From Acrocarpospora macrocephala (GTDB taxonomy: Bacteria > Actinomycetota > Actinomycetes > Streptosporangiales > Streptosporangiaceae), in NCBI RefSeq assembly GCF_009687865.1, contig NZ_BLAE01000017.1, positions 1 to 64,000 of the forward strand: a DNA stretch of 64,000 nt, read 5' to 3'. Below the pieces are notes generated by a model that did not search any database, was not told the DNA's origin, and worked only from the letters and a program-made list of their open reading frames with translations. The translations under genes and the position numbers were made by a program. Numbering within the stretch: position 1 is the stretch's first letter; each line of letters starts with the position of its first letter. This document shows positions 7,956 through 15,827 of this stretch, in pieces.

Positions 7956-8825
7956 AAGTTTGACTGCGGCGATAGGCCCAAGCACGTCGGCCCGGAGGGC
8001 CGCGAAAGCCCCTCCGACATCGGCGCCCTGCTCATCTGGCAGCAGCCGCACCCCCTCTACCTGCTCGAACTGCTCCATCGCGGTCACCAGGAGCCGGAGC
8101 ACCTGGTGACCCGCTTCGCGGAACTGGTCGAGGAAACGGCCCTGTTCATGGCTTCCTTCGCCGAAGAACGCGACGGCGTCCACCACCTGCCCGCGCCGCT
8201 TGTGCCCGCTCAGGAGTTCTACGACGCCAAGACCACCGAGGACCCCACCTTCGAGCTCGCCTACTGGTGGTGGGGCCTGGAGATCGCCCAGCGCCGGCGC
8301 GAACGCCTCGGTCTCAAACGGCACGAGCACTGGCGCCGAGTCCAGGACGGCCTGGCCGTACCACGCCACGACGGAGGCGTTTACGCGGCCATCGCCACCG
8401 AGCCCTACCTGCGCCGCGACGACCATCCCTCGATGCTGTGCGCCCTCGGCATGGTCCCCGCCACCCCGCTCATCGACCCCGCCACCATGGAGGCGACCCT
8501 CCTCGACGTGCGCGGCAACTGGGACTGGAACAGCGCCTGGGGCTGGGACTTCCCCGCCATGGCCATGACCGCCACTCGCCTCGGCCGCCCGGACCTGGCC
8601 GTGGACGCCCTGCTCATGGACACTGCCAGGAACTATTACCTGCCCACCGGCCACAACCCGCAGATGGGCAGCTTCCTGCCGATCTACCTGCCGGCCAACG
8701 GCGCCCTGCTCGCGGCCGTGTCACTCATGGCCGCCGGCTGGGAGAGCGCCGCCCAGGAGGCCCCCGGCTTTCCTACCGACGGCACCTGGACCGTCCGGCA
8801 CGAAGGGTTCACGCCATGGCCTTAG
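7956..8825 (+). pseudogene. 5'-truncated glycoside hydrolase-like fragment (C-terminal part)
   Basis: A continuous coding frame begins abruptly near 7956 (FDCGDRPKHVGPEGRE), next to AT-rich non-coding DNA, and runs to a stop at 8823-8825. It gives about 290 residues rich in aromatics (LLIWQQPHPLYLLELL, AYWWWGLEIA, DWNSAWGWDFPAMAMTA, NYYLPTGHNPQMGSFLPIYL). This pattern resembles the C-terminal half of an (alpha/alpha)6-barrel six-hairpin glycosidase. No ribosome site or start precedes it. A GTG at 8106 could allow an internal start, but the fold would be incomplete. I infer a gene that lost its 5' half. A functional shorter protein cannot be excluded. Confidence 0.55.
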
Positions 8826-8896
8826 TACTGTGATCCTGGTGAACCGCCCCGACTTCTACCAGGCGGGCATCGGCGCTCAGGGGCCGGCCGTGCGAC

Positions 8897-9676
8897 TCAC
8901 CACGGTGCCGGGGTGCCTTTGAGCTGTTGCCAGTAGCGTCGGTGCGCGTGCCGGGCCTGGTCGCTTGTCATGCCGTCGGGAAGCTCGCCATCGAGCGGGT
9001 CGGCGAGTTCGGCGATGTCGCGTAGGGCAGCGGCTTGGCAGGCCCGCTTGGTGAACGCGTACTGCTCGAGGCAGTCCTCGGGTGTCTGCTCAGCGATGGT
9101 GACGGCTCGGTCCAACAGCTGCTCGGCCGGCACCAGTTCGTGCACCATGCCGAGCGCGTGCGCCTGGTCTGGGGTGAAGACCTCCCCGAGCAGGCAGGTC
9201 CGGGTCGCGACCGGCTCGCCCCAGGCGTAGGCGAGCATGCGGACGTATACCGCGGGCATCGGGATGCCGATCGGCACCTCGTTGAGGGCGAACCGCGCCC
9301 CGTCGGCGACGGCGATCCGGTGGTCGCACACGGCGGCGGTGATGAGGCCGCCGGCGAAGGCGTGCCCGTTCAGCGCCGCCACCGTCGGGCGCGGGTAGGT
9401 GAACAGGCGCATGTTCGTCGCCCGGTAGTCGCCGAACCAGGACGCGACGGCTGCGGGGTCGCCGGCGAAGAGCGGGAAATGCTCGCCGAGGTCGAGGCCG
9501 GTAGAGAAGCGTGTGCCGGTGCCGGTCAGCACGACGGGCGATTCCGCATGATCGCGCTCCAGCCGGTCGAACGCCTCGTGCAGGTCGGCGAAGAAGGCCC
9601 GGTTCTGCGCGTTGACCGGGTTGGTCGTCATCGTCACCACAGCGACGCGACCTCGCCGCTCGATCGTCCAGCTCAT
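8897..9676 (-). CDS. Enoyl-CoA hydratase/isomerase family protein
   Basis: A 259-residue crotonase-fold protein from an ATG at 9676 with GGAGGGACGAGC in front. The first oxyanion segment is STGLDLGEHF, and the second (NGHAFAGGLITAAVCDHRIA) fits the crotonase GGG/GG turn. ALNEVPIGIP follows. The two Glu of canonical crotonase are not both evident, so isomerase, hydrolase or hydratase activity cannot be chosen. It is separated by 52 bp from the upstream LysE gene on the same strand. Confidence 0.88.
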   Translation of the reverse strand: MSWTIERRGRVAVVTMTTNPVNAQNRAFFADLHEAFDRLERDHAESPVVLTGTGTRFSTGLDLGEHFPLFAGDPAAVASWFGDYRATNMRLFTYPRPTVAALNGHAFAGGLITAAVCDHRIAVADGARFALNEVPIGIPMPAVYVRMLAYAWGEPVATRTCLLGEVFTPDQAHALGMVHELVPAEQLLDRAVTIAEQTPEDCLEQYAFTKRACQAAALRDIAELADPLDGELPDGMTSDQARHAHRRYWQQLKGTPAPW

Positions 9677-9728
9677 GCTCGTCCCTCCGCTCGCTCCGCC
9701 ACGACACCACCGCCGGCCGTTTCGGCCT

Positions 9729-10346
9729 CTACCCGACCAGCTGCTCCACCAGCAGTAACACACCGATCGCCACCATCGCGGCGCCGGAGAAGCGGCTCAC
9801 CGCCCGCGCCGCAGCGGGCCTTGCCCGCAGCACCCGCCGTGCTCCCGCGCCTACTGCTGTGTAGACCACGGCGCAGCTGGCCACATGAACCAGCCCCAAC
9901 ACCATGATCTGCACCGCTGGCGGCCAACCCGCGTCCGGGTCGGTGAACTGCGGCAGCAGCGCCAGGAACAGCAGGAACACCTTCGGGTTGAGCCCGCTGA
10001 TCCCTGCCCCTTTTACCAGCTGCCGCACCCATGAGCCGGCGGCCTGCTTCGCACCGGCCTGCGGGGCTGAGGGACGAGCCAGCGTGCCAATCCCCAGCCA
10101 GACCAGATATGCCGCGCCCGTCACGGTCAGCGCGGTCATCACCAGCGGCGAGCGGGCCACCAGGGCAGCCACTCCGGCCGCCACTACTACGGTGGCCGCC
10201 AGATGCCCGGCCAGCAGCCCGCTCACCGCCGGCAACACCGTCCGATGCCGCAGCCCAGCCGCGATCGCGTACGCCCAGTCCGCCCCCGGTGTCACCACGA
10301 ACATCAACGACACCGCCCAGAACGCGGCGACGGTACCGACCGCCAT
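9729..10346 (-). CDS. LysE/RhtB-family amino-acid exporter
   Basis: A 205-residue membrane protein with about six hydrophobic segments. The N-terminal FVVTPGADWAYAIAAGLRH carries the PG motif of the LysE/RhtB superfamily, and GLNPKVFLLFLALLPQFTDP is the typical central loop. It exports an amino acid or related metabolite with proton exchange. It is divergent from an Lrp/AsnC regulator across 133 bp, the classic exporter/regulator pair, so regulation by that protein is likely. Confidence 0.92.
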   Translation of the reverse strand: MAVGTVAAFWAVSLMFVVTPGADWAYAIAAGLRHRTVLPAVSGLLAGHLAATVVVAAGVAALVARSPLVMTALTVTGAAYLVWLGIGTLARPSAPQAGAKQAAGSWVRQLVKGAGISGLNPKVFLLFLALLPQFTDPDAGWPPAVQIMVLGLVHVASCAVVYTAVGAGARRVLRARPAAARAVSRFSGAAMVAIGVLLLVEQLVG

Positions 10347-10479
10347 GACCTCGCATCTCCTTCCACTCGTGGGAACCCCAGAGGGTCTGAGGGCCCCGGA
10401 GGGAAGGTTAGGCGCGAATGTCCGAAATGTGCTTCCAATCTTTCCTGCTGAAGCGGGTCTGTGGGGGAGAATCTACCCC

Positions 10480-10932
10480 GTGGACGATGTAGACCGGAGA
10501 ATCCTTGCCGAGCTCCAGCAGGACGGGCGCCTTACCGTCACCGAACTCGCTGAGCGCGTCCGCCTCAGCGTCTCGCCCTGTCACCGCCGGTTGCGCGCCT
10601 TGGAGCGCTCCGGCGCGATCAGTGGCTACCGCGCACACCTCGACGCCAACGCCCTCGGCCTGACCTTCGAGGCCCTCGTCTTCGTCACCATGCGCGCCGC
10701 GGACCGCGACACCGTCGACGCCTTCGAGCAGGCGGTCGCCGCCGTGCCCCACGTCCTGCAGGCCCAACGGCTCTTCGGTGACCCCGACTACCTCCTGCGC
10801 GTCATCACCCGCGACCTGCCCGCCTTCCAGAAGCTGTACGACGACCGCCTCGCCACCCTCCCCGGCGTCCACCGCCTCAGCTCCACCCTCGTCATGAAGA
10901 GCGTCGTCGAGAACCGGCCGCTGCCCCTGTGA
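10480..10932 (+). CDS. Lrp/AsnC-family transcriptional regulator
   Basis: About 150 residues from a GTG at 10480 (VDDVDRRILAELQQDGR), with GGGGGAGA upstream. The N-terminal HTH is LTVTELAERVRLSVSPCHRRLRALE with the family GAISGYRAHL turn. The C-terminal RAM ligand-binding domain includes VLQAQRLFGDPDYLLRVI. It presumably senses an amino acid and controls the divergent LysE exporter and itself. The frame stays open further upstream, but that part lacks protein-like character. Confidence 0.9.
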   Translation: MDDVDRRILAELQQDGRLTVTELAERVRLSVSPCHRRLRALERSGAISGYRAHLDANALGLTFEALVFVTMRAADRDTVDAFEQAVAAVPHVLQAQRLFGDPDYLLRVITRDLPAFQKLYDDRLATLPGVHRLSSTLVMKSVVENRPLPL

Positions 10933-10979
10933 GCCGCGGCTTGCTCGGCGACCCAAGCCCCGATCGTGATATGGACGTC

Positions 10980-11012
10980 GCTGGTGACCTCGCCATTGGC
11001 GAGGTCACCAGC
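10980..11012. terminator. Bidirectional terminator between lrp-like and iclR-like genes
   Basis: Perfect 15-bp stem, GCTGGTGACCTCGCC (10980-10994) with its complement at 10998-11012, around a 3-nt loop. It lies between two convergent genes. Confidence 0.8.
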
Positions 11013-11048
11013 ACCACAACCTTCACCCGACGAGAGACGAGTTCAGTT

Positions 11049-11891
11049 TCAGTGCACGAGCTTGCTGCCGATTCGATCGGCGAACGCTTCCGCGAAACTG
11101 TGGAGTTCGGCGACGATGGCCGACGGGTCGGCTGACGCGGACCTTTCCGTAAGGGTGAAGCTCACTCCGATGAGCCCGTCGCTGCGCCGGGGCGTTCGCA
11201 CCGCTATACCGAAGCAGCGCAGGCCTTCGACGATCTCGCCGCTCTCGATCGAGTAGCCCCGGGCGCGGGTCGCTTCCAGCTCCTCGTGGAGGCGGTCGAC
11301 TGATTGGATGGAGCGAGTCGTTATCGGCTCCAGCCGTCCATCCGCCGGCAGCCTCTTCTGAAGGTCCTCGTCGCTCGTCGCCGCGAGCAGGGCCTTGCCC
11401 GTGGCGGTGCAATAGGCCGGGACCGATCGGCCGATCTCGGAGACCAAGCCGAGGTTGAGCGGGTCTCGCCCATCGTGACGGGCGAGGTAGACCACGGACA
11501 GGCCGCTGCCGAGTACCCCCAACTGCACGGTCTGAAGCAGACCCGGATAGGTGCTGCGGCACAGCTCATAGAACTCCTCGACCTCGGTGACGCTCTTGAG
11601 GTAGGAGTTGCTGAGTTCGGCGAGCCGATCCCCCAGTTGGTAGCCGCCGTTGCCGCGTCGGAGCAGGCGCTCGTCGAGCATCGCTCCGCACAGGTTGAGG
11701 ACGGTTGACTTCGGCACCCCGGTGAGCCGGCTCAGGTCGCTGGGCCCCAAGGGCTGCTTCGGGTGCTCGGCGAGCAGCGACAGGATCGCGACAGCGCGAG
11801 TCAGAGCTGGCGAGCGGGAACGGCGGCTCTCCGCACTGTTGGTCATCAAACCCTCCGCCGACGGCGCTGCCGAGTTGGTGTCACCGGCCAT
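11049..11891 (-). CDS. IclR-family transcriptional regulator, candidate master regulator of the 12-26 kb catabolic island
   Basis: A 280-residue regulator. The N-terminal winged HTH (about 28-85) includes ALTRAVAILSLLAEHP and GPSDLSRLTGVPKSTVLNLC. The C-terminal effector domain has the IclR features YCTATGKALLA and RGYSIESGEIVEGLRCFGIAV. IclR proteins bind DNA as dimers or tetramers and respond to aromatic or small organic acids. It lies 3 bp behind the SnoaL-like gene on the same strand. The paired GGTCA boxes at 12398-12433 sit at the head of this transcript and of the divergent catabolic operon, which makes it the best candidate to bind them. Confidence 0.92.
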   Translation of the reverse strand: MAGDTNSAAPSAEGLMTNSAESRRSRSPALTRAVAILSLLAEHPKQPLGPSDLSRLTGVPKSTVLNLCGAMLDERLLRRGNGGYQLGDRLAELSNSYLKSVTEVEEFYELCRSTYPGLLQTVQLGVLGSGLSVVYLARHDGRDPLNLGLVSEIGRSVPAYCTATGKALLAATSDEDLQKRLPADGRLEPITTRSIQSVDRLHEELEATRARGYSIESGEIVEGLRCFGIAVRTPRRSDGLIGVSFTLTERSASADPSAIVAELHSFAEAFADRIGSKLVH

Positions 11892-11894
11892 GAC

Positions 11895-12341
11895 TTACGC
11901 CGGTTGCTGGGGATAGCCGCGCTCAGCATAGTCGAAGCCGCCGAGTTCGAGTCTATTCAGGGACTTGTCCTGGGGCGAAGCGTAGTAGGCGCGGATTTCG
12001 GTGATGAGACCATCCTCATCGAATTCGTACCATTCGGTCCCGCGGAGCACGACCCCGGCCGCCTGCTTGAAGTGCGTCCACTCGCTGACGGCGGACCTGC
12101 GGCCGGGGTCGACCGCGATCGCGTCGACAGTCCACGCCGACCCCCTCGTGCGGACGAGTTCCGCCCAGCGCTCAGCGATATACCGACCTCCGCGCCAGGG
12201 CCCGTCGTACATGTCGGGCGGGAAGTAGTGCACGGCATCAGCGCTCAGGTGGATCGCGACGGCGTCGGGGTCGCCGGACGTGCATGCGTCCATGTACGCC
12301 TGGACGCGGGACTCAAGGTCCGCGGCGGAGATCGTCATCAA
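11895..12341 (-). CDS. SnoaL-like/NTF2-fold protein
   Basis: A 148-residue small alpha+beta protein. It starts MMTISAADLESRVQAYMDAC, then DAVAIHLSADAVHYFPPDMYDGPWRG and WYEFDEDGLITEIRAYY, the classic SnoaL/ketosteroid-isomerase-like cone fold used by hydrolases, isomerases and dehydratases. Either ATG at 12341 or 12338 could start it. It is the first gene of the leftward transcript with the IclR gene and is divergent from the ABC ATPase. A role on a pathway intermediate of the adjacent island is likely; its reaction is unknown. Confidence 0.85.
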   Translation of the reverse strand: MMTISAADLESRVQAYMDACTSGDPDAVAIHLSADAVHYFPPDMYDGPWRGGRYIAERWAELVRTRGSAWTVDAIAVDPGRRSAVSEWTHFKQAAGVVLRGTEWYEFDEDGLITEIRAYYASPQDKSLNRLELGGFDYAERGYPQQPA

Positions 12342-12397
12342 GGGGCCCTTCCAGTTGCCTATGGACAGGCCTGATGCTAGGGACTACCGTAACCCAC

Positions 12398-12433
12398 GGT
12401 CAACATTTTGGTTCGCCGGTCAGTATTTTGATC
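12398..12433. promoter_or_regulatory. Tandem operator pair, 20-bp spacing, IclR-type candidate
   Basis: Two 16-bp sites with the layout GGTCA-N6-TGACC: GGTCA-ACATTT-TGGTT (12398-12413) and GGTCA-GTATTT-TGATC (12418-12433). Their starts are exactly 20 bp apart, two helical turns. They lie between the divergent SnoaL/IclR transcript and the ABC-transporter operon. A closer match to the same pair, with the same spacing, occurs at 26384-26419. Confidence 0.65.
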
Positions 12434-12571
12434 GGTCGCGACCGCGGCGTCAAAAGGGACGTGCACGTGGAATCAAGCAAGACGGAAGTTGTCGGATCGT
12501 CGGCTGCGGTGCATTTGGGCTCTGGCCGCGAAGATCCGCGGCGCCGACCGGAGCAAAGGAGTTCACCACCG

Positions 12572-13399
12572 ATGACGACGGACTCAGGCGAGCTCAGGGT
12601 CGGGACCCGAGGGGCGACGAACGCCAATGTGTCGGCAGCGGCGTTGCAACACGTCCACATGACCTATCAGGCGCGTCGCGGGGAGAACGTCCTGGCGTTG
12701 AAGGACGTATCGCTGGACATCCTCCCGAAAGAATTCGTGACCATCATCGGACCGAGTGGATGCGGCAAGAGCACGCTAATCAAGATCATCGCAGGTCTCG
12801 TGCGCCCCTCGTCCGGAGAGGTGTTGCTGGGCAGTTCCGAGGTCACCGGCCCGTCCGCCGACGTCGGGCTGGTGTTCCAGCAGCCCGTCCTGCTGCCCTG
12901 GAGGAACGTCAGCAAGAACGTCAGCCTTCCCCTTGAGGTTCTCGACAGCGCCAAGAACGACCGTCGCGCCGCCGTCGAGCAGCTCCTCGATCTCGTCGGT
13001 CTGGGCAAGTACGGCAAGCACTACCCGCACGAGCTGTCGGGTGGGATGCAGCAGCGGGTCAGCATCGCGCGGGCGCTCGTCCACGACCCGGACGTCCTGC
13101 TGATGGACGAGCCGTTCGGCGCCCTCGATGCCTTGACTCGTGACCAGATGTCGTTCGAGCTGATGCGCATCTGGAGCGAGCGGTCGAAGACCGTGGTCTT
13201 CGTAACCCACAGCATTCCCGAGGCGATCTTGCTGGCTGACCGGGTGGTCGTCATGTCCAAGTCCCCTGGGGAGATCGCCGAGATCATCGACATCGAGCTG
13301 CCCCGCCCTCGCCGCAACGAAATGGTCAATACCCCCGAGTTCGGGGCGTACGTCCAGCGTGCACGTACGTTGCTCAACGCTGAGACCACCGCGCACTGA
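12572..13399 (+). CDS. NitT/TauT-type ABC transporter ATPase
   Basis: A 275-residue SsuB/TauB-like ATPase. Walker A GPSGCGKST, Q-loop FQQPVLLPW, signature LSGGMQQR, Walker B VLLMDEPF, D-loop GALD and switch His in VVFVTHSI are all present. The ATG at 12572 has AAAGGAG upstream. The open frame reaches further 5', but that part reads as non-coding promoter DNA. It is the first gene of the rightward operon, followed by its permease. The matching binding protein is encoded far away at 23462-24547 in the convergent operon. Family substrates are small anionic or sulfonated/aromatic compounds. Confidence 0.93.
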   Translation: MTTDSGELRVGTRGATNANVSAAALQHVHMTYQARRGENVLALKDVSLDILPKEFVTIIGPSGCGKSTLIKIIAGLVRPSSGEVLLGSSEVTGPSADVGLVFQQPVLLPWRNVSKNVSLPLEVLDSAKNDRRAAVEQLLDLVGLGKYGKHYPHELSGGMQQRVSIARALVHDPDVLLMDEPFGALDALTRDQMSFELMRIWSERSKTVVFVTHSIPEAILLADRVVVMSKSPGEIAEIIDIELPRPRRNEMVNTPEFGAYVQRARTLLNAETTAH

Positions 13400-13457
13400 G
13401 CCCCTGATGTCGGCAGCGAACCAGTTCATCACGTCGAACGAATCGGAGGGTCAGACG

Positions 13458-14306
13458 ATGGCCCAGAAGGTAACAACAGCGGTCGGCTCCGTGGAGCGCA
13501 AGCAGGTCCCCGCACGGCGCAGGTTCAGCCAGCGACCGATCGACTTCTTGACGACGTTCGCCGCGATTGTGGCGGCCATCGCCCTGTGGCACTTCGCCAT
13601 CACGTACTTCGAGGTCGAGTCTTACCTGTTCCCGGCGCCTCTTCCGGTCCTGAACGCTCTCATCGAGGGCTTGAGCGACGGCTCCCTCCTCACCAACGGG
13701 TGGGTGACCCTGAGCGAGGTGCTGATCGGTTTCAGCTTCGGATCGCTGCTGGCGATCACCTTGGCAGTGCTCATCACGCGGTGGCGGTTCGTCGAGCGCA
13801 CCTTCTACCCCTTCATCGTGGCGTTCCAGACCGTCCCGAAGATCGCACTCGCACCGCTCGTCATCACGTGGATGGGCTTCGGCCAGACCTCGAAGATGCT
13901 CATGGCAGGCCTCCTGGCGCTGTTCCCCGTACTCGTCAACACGATCACCGGGCTGAAGTCCGTCGAGCAGGACCAGCTCGACCTGATGCGCGCTCTCCAG
14001 GCCACTGACTGGCAGATCTTCCGTTACGTACGGTTGCCACGAGCCCTGCCCTACATGTTCGCCGGGCTCGAGATCGCCATCGTCTTCAGCGTGATCGGCG
14101 CCATCGTCGGGGAGTTCGTGGGCGCCAAGGCGGGACTCGGCTATCTGATCCAGTCCAGTCAGGCCACTTTGGACGCGACCACCACCGTCGCCGTGCTCGT
14201 CGTCCTCTCGGTCATGGGACTCGTCCTGCACCGCATCGTGATCTTCGCGAAGAGCCGCCTCGTGTTCTGGCTCCGCACCGACGACGGCGCCGTCGTGGGC
14301 GTCTGA
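13458..14306 (+). CDS. NitT/TauT-type ABC transporter permease
   Basis: A 282-residue SsuC/TauC-like permease with six hydrophobic segments and the EAA loop (QDQLDLMRALQATDWQIFRYVRLPRALPYMFAGLE region) that contacts the ATPase. The ATG at 13458 is preferred because GGAGGG stands 7 bp before it; an ATG at 13407 is in frame but poorly placed. It works with the ATPase directly upstream and the lipoprotein at 23462-24547. Confidence 0.93.
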   Translation: MAQKVTTAVGSVERKQVPARRRFSQRPIDFLTTFAAIVAAIALWHFAITYFEVESYLFPAPLPVLNALIEGLSDGSLLTNGWVTLSEVLIGFSFGSLLAITLAVLITRWRFVERTFYPFIVAFQTVPKIALAPLVITWMGFGQTSKMLMAGLLALFPVLVNTITGLKSVEQDQLDLMRALQATDWQIFRYVRLPRALPYMFAGLEIAIVFSVIGAIVGEFVGAKAGLGYLIQSSQATLDATTTVAVLVVLSVMGLVLHRIVIFAKSRLVFWLRTDDGAVVGV

Positions 14307-14318
14307 GGGGTATTCGTC

Positions 14319-15071
14319 GTGGCCCTCGTCCGTCCAGAAGGAATCAACGTGCCGATCCATGTAGGGGTGATGGTGCCGTCATTGAACACGGTCATCGAGC
14401 AAGAGTGGCACGAACTGGCCCCTACCGGGGTGCACGTCCACCTGGAGCGAATCCATGTGACCCAGACGGACGTGTGCGACGATCACGGCTTCGCGGCACT
14501 CTACGGTCAGGTGACCGGCGGTATGGCCCAGAGCCTGGAGCGACTGGGGGAGTGCCGGCCTGACCGGATCGTGCTGGGCATGGCGTCGGTGTTCTACGGA
14601 GGTGCCGACGGCTCCAAGGCTCTCGTCGAGGACCTCCAGCGCCACACCGACATCGAGCTCGTCGCCGCATCGCACAGCCTCGTGACCGCCCTGCGCGAGA
14701 TGGGCGTTGAGCGGGTCGGGCTCCTCAACCCCTACCAGGGGTTGGACGACGGTCAGATGGAACGCTTCTTCGTCGAGTCCGGTTTCGAGCTGACCGGAGC
14801 CGGCGGCCTGCCCGGCACATCGATCCGCGACGTCCCGCGAACCTCCGTCGAGGACCTGGTGGCGTGCCTCGCACGGCTGGCGGAGACAGGTCCGCAGGCC
14901 ATCGTGCAGGTCGGGGCGAACCTGGGGATCGTCGGCCTTTTGGAATCGGCCGAGGCCTGGCTCGGCATCCCCGTGCTCTCTTCCAACGCGACCGGGCTGT
15001 GGGCTGCTCTCCGCAGCTGCGGACGAGAAGACCGGTTGTACGGATACGGACGGCTATGGCGAGACCACTGA
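14319..15071 (+). CDS. Maleate isomerase/Asp-Glu racemase-like protein lacking both catalytic cysteines
   Basis: A 250-residue protein of the Asp/Glu racemase, maleate cis-trans isomerase and arylmalonate decarboxylase superfamily: start GVMVPSLNTVIEQEW, central LVAASHSLVTALREMGVERVGL, and C-terminal VLSSNATGLWAALRSCG. In active isomerases the first catalytic Cys follows the beta-strand where this protein has LGMASVFYGG. The second is in an S-C-T-x-L motif that reads VQVGANLG here. Both cysteines are therefore missing. A GTG at 14319 follows GAGGGG. Its paralogue is the next gene, 20 bp away. Possible roles are a decarboxylase/isomerase with different chemistry or a binding protein. Confidence 0.8.
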   Translation: MALVRPEGINVPIHVGVMVPSLNTVIEQEWHELAPTGVHVHLERIHVTQTDVCDDHGFAALYGQVTGGMAQSLERLGECRPDRIVLGMASVFYGGADGSKALVEDLQRHTDIELVAASHSLVTALREMGVERVGLLNPYQGLDDGQMERFFVESGFELTGAGGLPGTSIRDVPRTSVEDLVACLARLAETGPQAIVQVGANLGIVGLLESAEAWLGIPVLSSNATGLWAALRSCGREDRLYGYGRLWRDH

Positions 15072-15091
15072 GCTCGGGACGGGAGACAGGG

Positions 15092-15781
15092 ATGACGGCG
15101 ATACGATCCGCCGAGGACGTCCGGCGGATCGGCGTCCTGATCGAGGCGTCCCACCGCACGATCGAGTCCGCCCTGTGGTCGGCACTGCCGCCCGGCGCGA
15201 CCCTCACCACCGCGCGCGTCTCGAACCCGGTCCGACCCGGGTCCCAGGACGGCTCCGGCGCGCACCCGGATCCGTTGGCGGCAGGCCTGGACAGCGTCAT
15301 GACGACCGAGCCGCAGGCCGTGGTGGTGGCCATCGAGAGCGCGGGCCTGGGCGCCGGCCTGGCCGGTCTGCGCGATATCGAGCATTCCTTGTCCACGCAC
15401 GCCCAGGTCCCTGTCATCACCATGAGCGGGGCGGTGGTCGAGTGGTTGCTGGTGCGCCCGTGGCTGCGGCACCTCGCCCTGGTCGCTCCCGTCGACCCAT
15501 GGACGCACGAACAGTTCGTCCGGGTGCTGCGCGAGGCGTCCCTGCAGGTCGGCGTCGGCGCGGACGAGCCCCTCGTCGACGCGGCGGCGACATCTCAGCA
15601 GATTATCCGAGCCTACCGGGCCTGCGCGGTCTCCGGTCCGGACGCCATCGTCCAGTGGGGCGGTCAAGGCTCCGACGTCGTCGGCGACCTCACGCCGTGG
15701 ACGAGATCGCCCGTCGTGTCGAGCGTCCGCGCCCTCCTGGAGGTCGCCCTCGACCGCATGTCCCGACACGCCACGCCCTAG
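15092..15781 (+). CDS. Second Asp/Glu racemase-fold protein, also cysteine-free
   Basis: A 229-residue paralogue-like protein starting MTAIRSAEDVRRIGVLIEAS, with the same alternating alpha/beta layout (VPVITMSGAVVEWLLVRPWLRHLALVAPVDPW area, SGPDAIVQWGGQGSDVV, SPVVSSVRALLEVAL). The first Cys position reads AIESAGLG and the second VQWGGQGS, so both canonical residues are absent. It has only one Cys (in RACAVSG), which is not at an active-site position. GGGAGACAGGG precedes the ATG at 15092. Adjacent to and co-transcribed with the previous gene, it may form a heteromer with it. Confidence 0.7.
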   Translation: MTAIRSAEDVRRIGVLIEASHRTIESALWSALPPGATLTTARVSNPVRPGSQDGSGAHPDPLAAGLDSVMTTEPQAVVVAIESAGLGAGLAGLRDIEHSLSTHAQVPVITMSGAVVEWLLVRPWLRHLALVAPVDPWTHEQFVRVLREASLQVGVGADEPLVDAAATSQQIIRAYRACAVSGPDAIVQWGGQGSDVVGDLTPWTRSPVVSSVRALLEVALDRMSRHATP

Positions 15782-15827
15782 GCCGACCACGACTACGCGC
15801 ACCTGAGAAAGGATGTGTGCTGGTGAG

